A DNA stretch of 64,000 nt from CAWEQW01 sp963811365 (GTDB lineage: Bacteria; Actinomycetota; Actinomycetes; Propionibacteriales; Nocardioidaceae), in NCBI GenBank assembly GCA_963811365.1, contig CAWEQW010000004.1, positions 90,335 to 154,334 of the forward strand. The letters run 5' to 3'. Under the pieces are notes generated by a model. The model saw only the letters and a program-made list of their open reading frames with translations. It was not told the origin of the DNA and did no database searches. Positions 25,479-33,715 of the stretch are shown here, piece after piece. Position numbers and translations under genes: made by a program. Numbering within the stretch: position 1 is the stretch's first letter; each line of letters opens with the position of its first letter.

Positions 25479-26641
25479 GGGGTGCCTCCTTCGGACGGCG
25501 CGGACGGGGCGGAGGGGGCGTCGGGACCCTCGAGCAGCTCGCGGGTGGGGACGTGCCAGACCCGGCCCTCGTGGGTGACGCAGGAGCCCGCGACGATCTC
25601 GTCCTCGAAGTCGGGGTCGAAGGCGCCGTCCCGGGTCATCAGCGTGACCAGGTTGACGATGTTCTGGGCATAGAGGCGGGAGGCCGGTCCGGGCATCTGG
25701 CTGGGCACGTTGGACCCGCCCCACACCTGCGCGTTGCCGATGCGCACGACCTGGCCGGCCACGGATCCCTCGACGTTGCCACCGGTCTCCGCGGCGAGGT
25801 CGACGACCACCGAGCCGGGCTTCATCGGCTCCACCATCGAGGACGTGACGAGCATCGGGGCCCGGCGGCCGGGCACCGCGGCGGTGGTGATCAGCGCGTC
25901 GGCAGCGGCGATGTACGGCGCCAGCAGGTCGCGCTGCCGCTGCGCACGGTCCTCGGTCATCTCCCGGGCGTAGCCACCGGCACCCTCGAGGGTCTCGAGC
26001 TCGAGGTCGATGCTCTGCGCGCCCATCGAGCGGATCTCCTCCGCGGCGGCCGCCCGGACGTCGTACGCCTTGACGACGGCGCCGAGGCGCTTGCAGGTGG
26101 CGATCGCCTGCAGGCCCGCCACGCCGGCGCCGAGCACGACCACCTCGGCGGGCGGGACGGTGCCGGCGGCGGTCATGTTCAGCGGGAAGAACCGGCGCAG
26201 CAGCCCGACCGCGACGATCGCGGACCGGTAGCCGGCGACCAGCGCCTGCGAGGACAACGCGTCCATCGACTGGGCGCGCGAGATCCGCGGCACCAGCTCC
26301 ATCGCGAACGACGTGATGCCGAGGTCGCGGAGGTCGGCCACCAGGTCCAGGCTCTGCCCGGTCGGCAGGAACGAGAGCGTGGCGGTGCCGCTGCCGAGGC
26401 GGCGTACCGCGAAGGAGTCCAACGGGTTGACCGAGACGACGAGGTCGGCGTCCAGGACGGCGTCCTCGCTGACCTGCGCGCCGACGTGGAGGTACTCCTC
26501 GTCGCCGTGCAGCGCCCCGGAGCCGGCGCCCGGCTCCACCGCGACGTCGTACCCGAGCACGGTGAGCTTGCCGACCAGCTCGGGCACCATGGCGACGCGC
26601 GCCTCACCCTCGCGAGTCTCTCTTGCGACTGCGATCTTCAC
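25475..26641 (-). CDS. pntAA: NAD(P) transhydrogenase alpha subunit, NAD-binding part
   Basis: 388 residues of domain I: start VKIAVARETREGEARVAMVP, dinucleotide site VVVLGAGVAGLQAIATCKRL with AYDVRAAAAEEI, and MLVTSSMVEPMKPGSVVVDL. It binds NAD(H) and passes hydride to the PntB domain III. The GTG start at 26641 lies 6 nt after a TAGGTT box. The Ala/Pro/Ser tail links to nothing. First gene of pntAA-pntAB-pntB. Confidence 0.95.
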   Translation of the reverse strand: MKIAVARETREGEARVAMVPELVGKLTVLGYDVAVEPGAGSGALHGDEEYLHVGAQVSEDAVLDADLVVSVNPLDSFAVRRLGSGTATLSFLPTGQSLDLVADLRDLGITSFAMELVPRISRAQSMDALSSQALVAGYRSAIVAVGLLRRFFPLNMTAAGTVPPAEVVVLGAGVAGLQAIATCKRLGAVVKAYDVRAAAAEEIRSMGAQSIDLELETLEGAGGYAREMTEDRAQRQRDLLAPYIAAADALITTAAVPGRRAPMLVTSSMVEPMKPGSVVVDLAAETGGNVEGSVAGQVVRIGNAQVWGGSNVPSQMPGPASRLYAQNIVNLVTLMTRDGAFDPDFEDEIVAGSCVTHEGRVWHVPTRELLEGPDAPSAPSAPSEGGTP

Positions 26642-26647
26642 CTTCGA

Positions 26648-26653
26648 AACCTA
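26648..26653 (-). promoter_or_regulatory. -10 box for leaderless pnt operon transcript
   Basis: TAGGTT on the minus strand, 6 nt before the GTG start of pntAA. Confidence 0.45.
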
Positions 26654-26733
26654 TGGCACCCGGCCCACCCGGGAGGTCATTTGCGACCTGTCTCACAGGT
26701 GTGTCCGAGGTGGCGCCGCAGCATCGCCCCCGG

Positions 26734-27132
26734 CTACGGCACCCGAGAGGGCCGTCGGCTCTGCGCGAAGTGCACGGTGGCGCGCCATCCCAGCATGGTG
26801 AGGGCGAGGAACAGCACGGCGACGACGAGGAAGCCGACAGCGATCCCCCGGCCGGAGGCTGCGCGCAGCAGCATGCCGAGCACGTAGGTGACGGCCAGGA
26901 CCACCACGCCCTCGGGCCAGGTCCGACTCGTCCGCCGGCCGCGCCACAGCAGGCCGGCGTGCGCGACCACGACGGCCAGCGCGTAGGGCCACACGATGGC
27001 CAGCACGACCGACTCGGAGTCGCCCGCCTCGTGGGAGGTCTTGCCGCCGACTGCGAAGGCGAGCACACACACGAGATCGGCGACGACGGGGAGCAGCCAG
27101 CGCACGGTGGGTCGGGGCGCGTTCGGGGTCAC
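26734..27132 (-). CDS. DUF3054 family membrane protein
   Basis: 132 residues with four hydrophobic segments and the family features LLPVVADLVCVLAFAVGGKT, SHEAG, VVLAIVWPYALAVVVAHAG and TWPEGVVVLAVTYVLGMLLR. DUF3054 proteins are actinobacterial and haloarchaeal four-helix membrane proteins of unknown role. Monocistronic as far as visible. Confidence 0.85.
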   Translation of the reverse strand: MTPNAPRPTVRWLLPVVADLVCVLAFAVGGKTSHEAGDSESVVLAIVWPYALAVVVAHAGLLWRGRRTSRTWPEGVVVLAVTYVLGMLLRAASGRGIAVGFLVVAVLFLALTMLGWRATVHFAQSRRPSRVP

Positions 27133-27216
27133 GACCCCAGGATCGCAGGCGGTGCGGACCGGTCGGCAGGACGGTCACAGAGACGGCACGACCGCGACAT
27201 GGGCCAAGATCGACCT

Positions 27217-27720
27217 GTGACAGGGAGCCAGGACCCCCCAGCCTCGACTGCACCACCTCCGGCGCGAGGTCCCGCACGGCGGTGGGTCCGTGCGCGCCCC
27301 GCCGACGTCATCGACGTGTTCGTCTACGTGGTCGTGCTCAACCTGGCGATCGAGTACCTGCCTGCGGTGATCAGCGAAGGGTTCACCCTCTCACTGCTGA
27401 CCGCGGTCCTGCTCAAGGTCGCCCTGGAGGTGGTGATCGTCGCGAAGGGCGCGGTCGTCGACCGGTTCCGGGCCGCGACGACCAGGCGCGGCAAGGCGGC
27501 CGCCGGTCTCTCGCTCTGGGTGGTCGCCGCCGGGAGCAAGCTGGTGGTCCTCGAGCTGGTCGACCTGGTCTTCGGCGACGCCGTGAGCCTGGGCGGCTTC
27601 GTCCCCGTGACGCTGCTGGTCGTCGCGCTGCTGCTTTCCCGGGCCGCCGTACGGCGGCTGCTGCACGACACGCCTTCCGGCGCCGGGTCCGGCTCCGGCT
27701 CCGGGGGTGCCGTGGCCTGA
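27217..27720 (+). CDS. Conserved membrane protein
   Basis: 167 residues: Pro-rich N-terminus, then ADVIDVFVYVVVLNLAIEYL, LSLLTAVLLKVALEVVIVAK, SLWVVAAGSKLVVLELVDLV and GGFVPVTLLVVALLLSRAAV, four membrane segments, and a Gly/Ser-rich tail. Homologues of this type occur in actinobacteria without known function. GTG 27217 chosen; ATG 27199 is in frame and possible. Confidence 0.7.
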   Translation: MTGSQDPPASTAPPPARGPARRWVRARPADVIDVFVYVVVLNLAIEYLPAVISEGFTLSLLTAVLLKVALEVVIVAKGAVVDRFRAATTRRGKAAAGLSLWVVAAGSKLVVLELVDLVFGDAVSLGGFVPVTLLVVALLLSRAAVRRLLHDTPSGAGSGSGSGGAVA

Positions 27721-27831
27721 CGCATGATGGCGCCGCAGCCCGTCGGACCGGCACTCGACCACCCCACACACGTGCTCCAGGCGTGCAAGGACGCCGGCCC
27801 CGGGCCGACTGCCGGTCTGACTGGTCGCAAC

Positions 27832-29044
27832 CTAGTCGACCCTGCGTGCGACGACGTACAACCGCTGCGTGCTCTCACCCCGCGCAGCGATGGGTCCGCG
27901 CACGTACCACTCGGCGTCCACGAGTCCCGTCGCCCGCACGCTGCTCAGCACGGTGGCCGGCTCGTGGAGCACCAGGTCCAGGTCGACCTCGGCGTCGAAC
28001 CACGCATCGACGTGGCGCACCTCGGCGCCCGCGTGCAGCGCGAGGACGAGCCACCCACCAGGCAGCAGCGGGCGCGCCAGGGCGGCGACCGCGTCGGGCA
28101 GCTCGGAAGCGGCGAGGTGGATCAGTGAGTACCACCCCAGAACGGCAGCCCATCCGGCGCTTGTGGGAGGACGGCTCAGCCGCCTCAGGTCCCCCACGTC
28201 GAAGCGACATGCGGGGAACCGCCGCCGCGCCTCCTGCACCATCGCCGGCCGACAGGTCCGTCCCGCAGGCATCGGCGCCGCGTGCGGCCAGGTAGCCGGT
28301 CACGTGTCCCGGGCCGCAGCCCGCGTCCATCACGGGTCGCCCGGCCGCATGCGCCGCAACCCGGTCCAGCAGCCAGGTCTCGAACGGCAGTCCCGGGAGC
28401 TCGTCGACGAGGGCGTCGGCGTACGCACGCGCCACCGCGTCGTACGACGAGCGGACCCGGGCGTCGCGCAGGTCGGCACCGCCGGCGATCACGACGTCGC
28501 GGTCCACCGCCTCGGTGGCCACCGTCGCCGTCTCCTGGGGGGCCGGCCCCAGCAGGTGCACCCACCGGTGGTCCTGCTGGCCCGGTCGGCGGGCAAGCTC
28601 TCGCACGAGCGGCTCCGGACGCTCCGCCATCCGGCGCAGGCACCGTTCCACCTCGCCACGGTCGGCGAAGGCGTGCAGCCGCTCGGTGCGGGTGCGGAGC
28701 TCACCCGGCGCCTGCGCGCCGCGCAGCAGCAGCACGGTGAGCACGGCACGCTCGTCGGGCTCGAGGCCGAGCCGTTCGTCGAGAGTCTGGTGGTACTTCA
28801 GCGTCCGACGCCCGGTGTCGGACCACACCACCCGCAGCAGTCCCCGGTCCTTCAGGGCGCGGGCCGCGCTCTCCACGGCCTGCTGGTCGAGGTCGACGAC
28901 GGGATCGCGGTTGCTGGTCTGGTTGCAGGCCTGCCGCAGCGCGTTGGCCGTGAGCGGGTACGACGCGGGCACCGTCGACTGCTTCTCCAGCAGACTGCCC
29001 AGCACGCGCTGCTCGTCGGGCTCGAGGACGGGTAGGTCGCTCAC
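27832..29044 (-). pseudogene. DUF480 (YceH) domain fused to SAM methyltransferase, one frameshift
   Basis: GTG 29044 starts VSDLPVLEPDEQRVLGSLLE, a DUF480/YceH double winged-helix (SYPLTANALRQACNQTSNRD; LERLGLEPDERAVLTVLLLR-like repeat), followed by a linker and a methyltransferase (SYDAVARAYADALVDELPG; VMDAGCGPGHVTGYLAARGA). After GTDLSA near 28265 the frame shifts; MVQEARRRFPACRFDVGDLR to AALARPLLPGGWLVLALHAG and the stop at 27832 finish the domain. About 400 residues if intact. The fusion is known in actinobacteria; the target is unknown. A TAAGGT box 7 nt upstream supports the start. Confidence 0.8.
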
Positions 29045-29051
29045 GCTGACG

Positions 29052-29057
29052 ACCTTA
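29052..29057 (-). promoter_or_regulatory. -10 box for leaderless DUF480 gene transcript
   Basis: TAAGGT on the minus strand, 7 nt before the GTG at 29044. Confidence 0.4.
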
Positions 29058-29407
29058 GGCGAGGTTGCAGCCAGTCGGACCGGCAGTTCGCCCCGGGTCA
29101 GGCGTCCTGTCACGCGTGGAGCACGGGTGCGGGGTCGGCGAGTGCCGGTCCGACTGGCGGCGGCGGCACCGCCGGTGAGGACACGGAAGGGACGACGGCT
29201 GCCCGACGTGCCGTGCCAGGACGTCGATCAAGTACGACGATCCGCTGCAGCGTGCCGGGGTTGTGCCGCTCGTTCCACCACGGGACACGGCGCGGCGCCT
29301 CGAGTGGAAGGCCCCTCGATCGTCGCGTCGGCGAACCCCCACACCCGCACGCCCGGATCTGTGCGGCGCGGCCTGCGGCTCGTGGCCACGTGGAGCCCGC
29401 GCCCTCC
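29058..29407. other. Intergenic, nothing recognised
   Basis: 350 bp between two minus-strand genes; no family motif, RNA gene or strong repeat was seen. Confidence 0.35.
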
Positions 29408-29938
29408 TCACTCGCCGGTGGCGCCGTCGACCGCCTCGCGAAGCAGGTCGGCGTGCCCGTTGTGCCGCGCGTACTCCTCGATCATGTGCACGAAGATCCA
29501 GCGAAGGTCGCGCGTCCGGTCGGGGTGGTCCCCCCGGCTCGGGACCACGGTGTCCAGCGAGCGGTCCGCGACGGCGGAGCGGGCCTGTGCGCACTCGGCG
29601 CGGTAGGAGTCGAGGTCACTCTCCGCGTCGGCGTCCTCCACGTCTTCGAAGTCGAGACCCACGGCATCCGGGTCGTAGGGCATGGTGTGGTTCTCCTGCG
29701 CGGCGTGCATCCGGAACCACCACCGCTCCACCTCGGTCATGTGCCGGACCAGTCCCAGAAGAGACAGCCGTGAAGGCGGCACCGCCCGGCGCCTGAGCTG
29801 ATCGGCGGTGAGGCCGGCGCACTTGGTCAGCAGCGTCGCCCGGTGGTAGTCCAGCCACTGGTCGAGGCTGGACCGCTCGTCGGAGACCAGGTCCGGCTCC
29901 GCCCGGTCCACCGCCGGCGCCGTCCACGGGATCGTCAC
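29408..29938 (-). CDS. DinB/DUF664 family protein
   Basis: 176 residues from GTG 29938 (VTIPWTAPAVDRAEPDLVSD). Four-helix DinB-like fold with metal-site histidines: SLDQWLDYHRATLLTKCAGL, GLVRHMTEVERWWFRMH and IFVHMIEEYARHNGHADLLR. DUF664 members are DinB-type putative metal/thiol-dependent transferases, often mycothiol linked in actinobacteria, but substrates are unknown. The frame extends 12 codons further upstream, so the start is provisional. Confidence 0.82.
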   Translation of the reverse strand: MTIPWTAPAVDRAEPDLVSDERSSLDQWLDYHRATLLTKCAGLTADQLRRRAVPPSRLSLLGLVRHMTEVERWWFRMHAAQENHTMPYDPDAVGLDFEDVEDADAESDLDSYRAECAQARSAVADRSLDTVVPSRGDHPDRTRDLRWIFVHMIEEYARHNGHADLLREAVDGATGE

Positions 29939-29984
29939 CGGCTCAGCCAACCACCCGACGCCACGCCGGGACAAGGTGAAGCGG

Positions 29985-30569
29985 TCAGGACGTCGAGGCG
30001 ACGTCCGGCCGGGCCAGCGCGAGCTCGCAGACGGCCGAGAACCCCTGCGACTCGATGCCCATCGCGACGTTCGACCGGGTGTACAGGTTCGCCAGCGCGA
30101 CCTGGGTGGTGAGCTCGACCATCGCCGGCTCGCCCAGCTGCTCCAGCAGCCCGGCGAACTGCTCGTCGGTGACGGTCGGCGGCGTGGCGGTCATCGCCTC
30201 GGCGAACCCCAGGACCTCGCGCTCCAGTGGGGTGAAGACGTCCGAGGTGCGCCACACCGGCACCTGGCTCGCCTTCCGCTGGTCCAGGCCCTGGTTGTGG
30301 GCGTGGAAGTAGCCGAAGTCCAGGCACCACGAGCAGCCGACCTGTGCGGCCACGGCCAGGTGCGCGTACGACTTCAGGTTCTCGTCACAGGCGCTCCACC
30401 TCTGCGCCTTGCCGCTCACCGCGAGGAACGTCCTCAGCACGGCTCGGTTGTGGAAGTAGACGCCCACCGGCTCGGGCACCTCGCCGAGCAGCCTCCTGCT
30501 GAAGCGCTTGACGATCGCGCCGAGGACACCGGTGATCGGAGCGGGCTGGATACGCGCAGTGCCGGTCAT
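29985..30569 (-). CDS. Carboxymuconolactone decarboxylase (AhpD-like) family protein
   Basis: 194 residues, all-helical. The redox motif VGCSWCLDFGYFHAHNQGLD has the CxxC and downstream His of AhpD-type peroxidase partners, so it is more likely a thiol-disulfide peroxidase-like protein than a decarboxylase. ATG 30569 has GAGGGGAA upstream. C-terminus VALANLYTRSNVAMGIESQG is family-like. Alone on its transcript as far as seen. Confidence 0.85.
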   Translation of the reverse strand: MTGTARIQPAPITGVLGAIVKRFSRRLLGEVPEPVGVYFHNRAVLRTFLAVSGKAQRWSACDENLKSYAHLAVAAQVGCSWCLDFGYFHAHNQGLDQRKASQVPVWRTSDVFTPLEREVLGFAEAMTATPPTVTDEQFAGLLEQLGEPAMVELTTQVALANLYTRSNVAMGIESQGFSAVCELALARPDVASTS

Positions 30570-30657
30570 GTCGTTCCCCTCGGTTCGGTGGTCACGACCT
30601 GAAGACACCGGCCGCGGCCGCCGTGTGACACCCGCCCTGGCGCCGGGTCAGGACCGC

Positions 30658-31680
30658 TCAGCTCTGGGTGGTGAACTGCTTCCTGCCGCTGCCGGCGAGC
30701 CAGTCGCTCCACGACACGTTGTAGGCGGCGTACCCGTTGTCCCCGGCGGCCTTGCCGCGGGGCGAGCCCGAGATCGTCACCGGGTCGCCCTGCTTGGTGA
30801 GGTTGTAGTACCACTCCGCGTCGGCGTAGGAGAGGTGGACGCAGCCGTGCGACCCGTAGCTGTGCCCCGGGTACGGGTCGCCGGTCGAGTAGTGCAGGTA
30901 GGTGCCCGACCACGTGATGCGCACGTCCCAGGGCAGCACGATGTCGTAGTAGTTCGGGTCGCTCTTGTTGCACGCGATGTGCACGCTGCACGACGTCATC
31001 CGGACGGTGCGCGACTTGTTGACCACGGCCATCGTCCCGTCCCAGGAGGGCCACCGGGGGCTGCCCGCGTCGCTGGGCATCGTGCGCAGGGTCTTCCCGT
31101 CCCGGGTCACCACGGTCTTGTGCTGGTTCACGTAGACGTGCGTGCGTACGTCGGCGCCGATCTTGAAGTGCCGCGTGTAGCTGTGCGTGCCGTAGCGCCC
31201 GTGACCGTCGCCGACGTGGTCGAAGCGAGCGACCATCGACACCGTGGTCCCTGGCTGCCAGAACGTCTTCGGGCGGAAGTCGACGCGTTGGGAGCCGAAC
31301 CAGTGCCAGGCCCCCACCACCGGGGTGGACGTGGTCAGCTCGATGTGCTTCTCGATCTGCTTGCGAGCCGAGACCTTCACCGGATCCGTGAAGATGATCG
31401 AGATCGGCATCGCCACGCCCACAGTCGTCCCGCTGAGCGGGGCGATGCTCTCCAGCAGCATCGGGGGACCTGTCGGGTAGTGCTTCGTCGGCGTGGGGCT
31501 GGCCGAGGGCGAGGCCGACGCGTCCGCCGTTGCCGGAGCGGACGGTGAGGCCGAACCGGACGGCGACGCCGCGGAGTCGGCGGCCGGCGCCGAGCCCGAC
31601 CCGGCGCAGCCCGCCAGGGCCAGCAACAAGCCGGCCAACCCCGCCGCCGAAGCGGCGCGAAGACTTCCTGTGCGGTTCAT
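30658..31680 (-). CDS. L,D-transpeptidase lipoprotein (Ig-like plus YkuD domains)
   Basis: 340 residues. Lipoprotein signal AGLAGLLLALAGCAG with lipobox LAGC, a Ser/Pro/Ala linker, an immunoglobulin-like domain (GTTVGVAMPISIIFTDPVKV; FRPKTFWQPGTTVSM) and a C-terminal YkuD catalytic domain with HSYGSHGCVHLSYADAEW (catalytic Cys, His). It forms 3-3 cross-links in peptidoglycan outside the membrane, as LdtMt2-like enzymes do. ATG 31680 is chosen so that the signal peptide is at the N-terminus; the frame extends upstream without coding sense. Confidence 0.92.
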   Translation of the reverse strand: MNRTGSLRAASAAGLAGLLLALAGCAGSGSAPAADSAASPSGSASPSAPATADASASPSASPTPTKHYPTGPPMLLESIAPLSGTTVGVAMPISIIFTDPVKVSARKQIEKHIELTTSTPVVGAWHWFGSQRVDFRPKTFWQPGTTVSMVARFDHVGDGHGRYGTHSYTRHFKIGADVRTHVYVNQHKTVVTRDGKTLRTMPSDAGSPRWPSWDGTMAVVNKSRTVRMTSCSVHIACNKSDPNYYDIVLPWDVRITWSGTYLHYSTGDPYPGHSYGSHGCVHLSYADAEWYYNLTKQGDPVTISGSPRGKAAGDNGYAAYNVSWSDWLAGSGRKQFTTQS

Positions 31681-32013
31681 CGAAGCGATCGGATCCTCCC
31701 TGGGAGCGATGAGCATGACAACACAACCCGCGGCGGGGCTGCCTGTCCAGTGAACCTCCCTCACCCAAGCCCTCGCACGGCGGGCCGGCAGTGACGAGTT
31801 CTCCTGCCCACCGGGTGAGCGCCGTCATCGCGCACTGCCGGGAGCTGCCGCGACCGAGCCGACCGCACCTGAAATCTGCCTGAAAGCTGCCTCGAGGGGT
31901 CGCCAGCACGTAGCCGACCACGATATAACACAAGGGACCACTGGAACGCATCCAGCCCGGGCCCCGCCGTGATCGCTCCGCACTTCCCCCATGACTGCAG
32001 AGGTGCGTCGCTC
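31681..32013. other. Divergent intergenic region
   Basis: About 330 bp between the transpeptidase gene and a short plus-strand gene. It contains GATATAACAC (31922-31931), a possible -10 for the plus-strand gene, and otherwise nothing clear. Confidence 0.35.
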
Positions 32014-32226
32014 ATGTGCATGACTCTCTACGCAACCACCGACTCCGACCTCGCCTACATCCGCCTGCTCCGCGCCGGCTACCGGGTCTGCCGCCGCCGT
32101 TCCGTCGGCGACCGCACCGGGGAGCTGCTGGTGCAGACCCCGGGGGACACGGAGTCCGAACGCAAGCAGGTCCGCGAGCTCGTCCGGCTCAGTGACCCCG
32201 CTGCGGACGTGTTCGAGCTGGCCTGA
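32014..32226 (+). CDS. Short hypothetical protein
   Basis: 70 residues, MCMTLYATTDSDLAYIRLLR to LVRLSDPAADVFELA, with a basic middle (AGYRVCRRRSVGDRTGE). AGAGGTG lies about 12 nt before ATG 32014. No family is recognised and no partner is evident; it converges with the Hdr-like operon. Confidence 0.5.
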   Translation: MCMTLYATTDSDLAYIRLLRAGYRVCRRRSVGDRTGELLVQTPGDTESERKQVRELVRLSDPAADVFELA

Positions 32227-32276
32227 CTGTGGGCGGGGCGCCTCGCGCCGGAGCGTTGCCCCGTGCTGTCCTCGGC

Positions 32277-33452
32277 TCAGGCCTGCGGGGCCGTCTCCTG
32301 CTTGGCGAGCGAGTAGAAGAACAGCGCCACCGGACGGTAGATGACGTGCGCGAACTTCGTGAACGGGATGAACAGCAGCAGCTCCATCGCGATCGCCACG
32401 TGCACGAGGAACACCCAGTAGCCCCACACCGGGGTCGGCGGCACGTAGAGAGCGACCTCGATCAGGAAGCCGGTGAAGCCCGTCACCCAGAGGAGGGTCA
32501 GGAACGTCCAGTCCGACGGCGTGGATACGGTGGCCGCCCGGTTGTACCTCCGCCACCGGTTGACCGCGAACATCGTCACGCCGTACATCAGCATGAGACC
32601 GCCGATGGTGCCGATCAGCCGTGACGGATACCAGAGGGGGATCGGGGTCCCGGTCTCCTTGATGCCGACGACGTCCAGCCCGTAGTCGAGCGAGGTGGCG
32701 ACCAGCAGCCCGATGAAGCCCCAGATCGTCATGGCGTGGATGAACCAGCGCCTGCGGTACCACGGCTCCACGGGTCGGTCGTCCTTGCAGTCACGGCGAT
32801 AGCGGCGCTGTCCGATGGACTCGATGCCGACCGAGAACCACAGCGCCCTGAGCGTGCGCCTGCGGGCCGCGGCGGTCTCGACGAGCGACTTCCAGTGCAC
32901 CTGCTCCTTGCGGGCCATGCCGCGGGCCATCGACACCATGCCGCCCACGCCGGCCACGGCCACGACGGCCATGACAGCGATGCCGAGCCAGTGCACGACG
33001 TGGTTGGGCACGAACGTGAAGAGCTCCAGCGAGCGCGTGGGGACGATGTCGCTCGAGGCGTAGAGGAAGCCGGCCAGGAGGAAGAACAGCACCAGGGAGA
33101 CCACGGTGCCGAGGATCGGCCTGGTGTAGAGCAGCTTGGCGATCCGGGTCCGGTCATAGCTGGCGGTCGCGTAGCGCCGCGCCGACGCCATGAACTCGCC
33201 TGGGTCCGCCTCCGTCGGACAGCTGTCGGAGCACAGCCCGCAGTGGTAGCAGGTCCACAGCTCCTTGCTGGCCCGCAGCTCGTCGGTCATCCCGACCTGC
33301 GCGTAGCGGATCATCCGCCGCGGGAACAGCGCGTCGTTGTCCGACAGGGGGCAGATCGCCGTGCAGTTGCCACAGCTGAAGCACGCGCTCACGTCGGCGG
33401 CGCCGAAACGCTGCAGGTCGGCAAGCAGGTTGGTGTCGGCCAGAGTGGTCAT
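32277..33452 (-). CDS. HdrC-HdrE fusion, QmoC-like membrane subunit
   Basis: 391 residues. N-terminal part has two CxxCxxCxxxC [4Fe-4S] motifs (Cys24/27/30/34 in ACFSCGNCTAICP; Cys68/71/74/78 in TCYHCGLCSDSCP), as in HdrC. From about residue 115 there are five to six membrane helices of the NarI/HdrE cytochrome b type (TRPILGTVVSLVLFFLLAGF; HVVHWLGIAVMAVVAVAGVG; SDWTFLTLLWVTGFTGFLIE; LVHVAIAMELLLFIPFTKFA) with candidate haem-ligand histidines. This HdrC-HdrE fusion is the layout of QmoC, which links soluble HdrA-like subunits to the menaquinone pool. Last gene of the operon; overlaps the 88-residue gene by 4 nt. Confidence 0.85.
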   Translation of the reverse strand: MTTLADTNLLADLQRFGAADVSACFSCGNCTAICPLSDNDALFPRRMIRYAQVGMTDELRASKELWTCYHCGLCSDSCPTEADPGEFMASARRYATASYDRTRIAKLLYTRPILGTVVSLVLFFLLAGFLYASSDIVPTRSLELFTFVPNHVVHWLGIAVMAVVAVAGVGGMVSMARGMARKEQVHWKSLVETAAARRRTLRALWFSVGIESIGQRRYRRDCKDDRPVEPWYRRRWFIHAMTIWGFIGLLVATSLDYGLDVVGIKETGTPIPLWYPSRLIGTIGGLMLMYGVTMFAVNRWRRYNRAATVSTPSDWTFLTLLWVTGFTGFLIEVALYVPPTPVWGYWVFLVHVAIAMELLLFIPFTKFAHVIYRPVALFFYSLAKQETAPQA

Positions 33453-33715
33453 GACGTCGCCTTCTGGCTGACGGCGCGGTACTGGAAGTAGCCGTCGTCG
33501 TCGGCATCGGGGACCTCTTCGACCTGGCCGTAGCGGCGCATGCCCATCACCCAGAACAGGGTCTCGCGAGGCGGAGCGCCGATGCGTTCGGCGATGCCGG
33601 GGATGGTGAGAGGTCCGTCTCCCAGCGCCGCCAGGATCGGCGCGTGCATGAGAGGCTCCTCGCGGATGACCTCCCTGGTCGGACGCAGGGCGTCGTCGGT
33701 GAGCGTCGTGTTCAT
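33449..33715 (-). CDS. Small conserved operon protein of unknown function (winged-helix-like)
   Basis: 88 residues: PTREVIREEPLMHAPILAAL, GDGPLTIPGIAERIGAPPRE, TLFWVMGMRRYGQVEEVPDA, then YFQYRAVSQ. The middle resembles a helix-turn-helix of winged-helix proteins, and the Met/Trp-rich helix is distinctive. It has no cysteines and no membrane segment. It overlaps hdrA (upstream) and the hdrC/E gene (downstream) by 4 nt each, so it is made in step with both; a structural or assembly subunit of the complex seems more likely than a DNA-binding regulator. Confidence 0.75.
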   Translation of the reverse strand: MNTTLTDDALRPTREVIREEPLMHAPILAALGDGPLTIPGIAERIGAPPRETLFWVMGMRRYGQVEEVPDADDDGYFQYRAVSQKATS

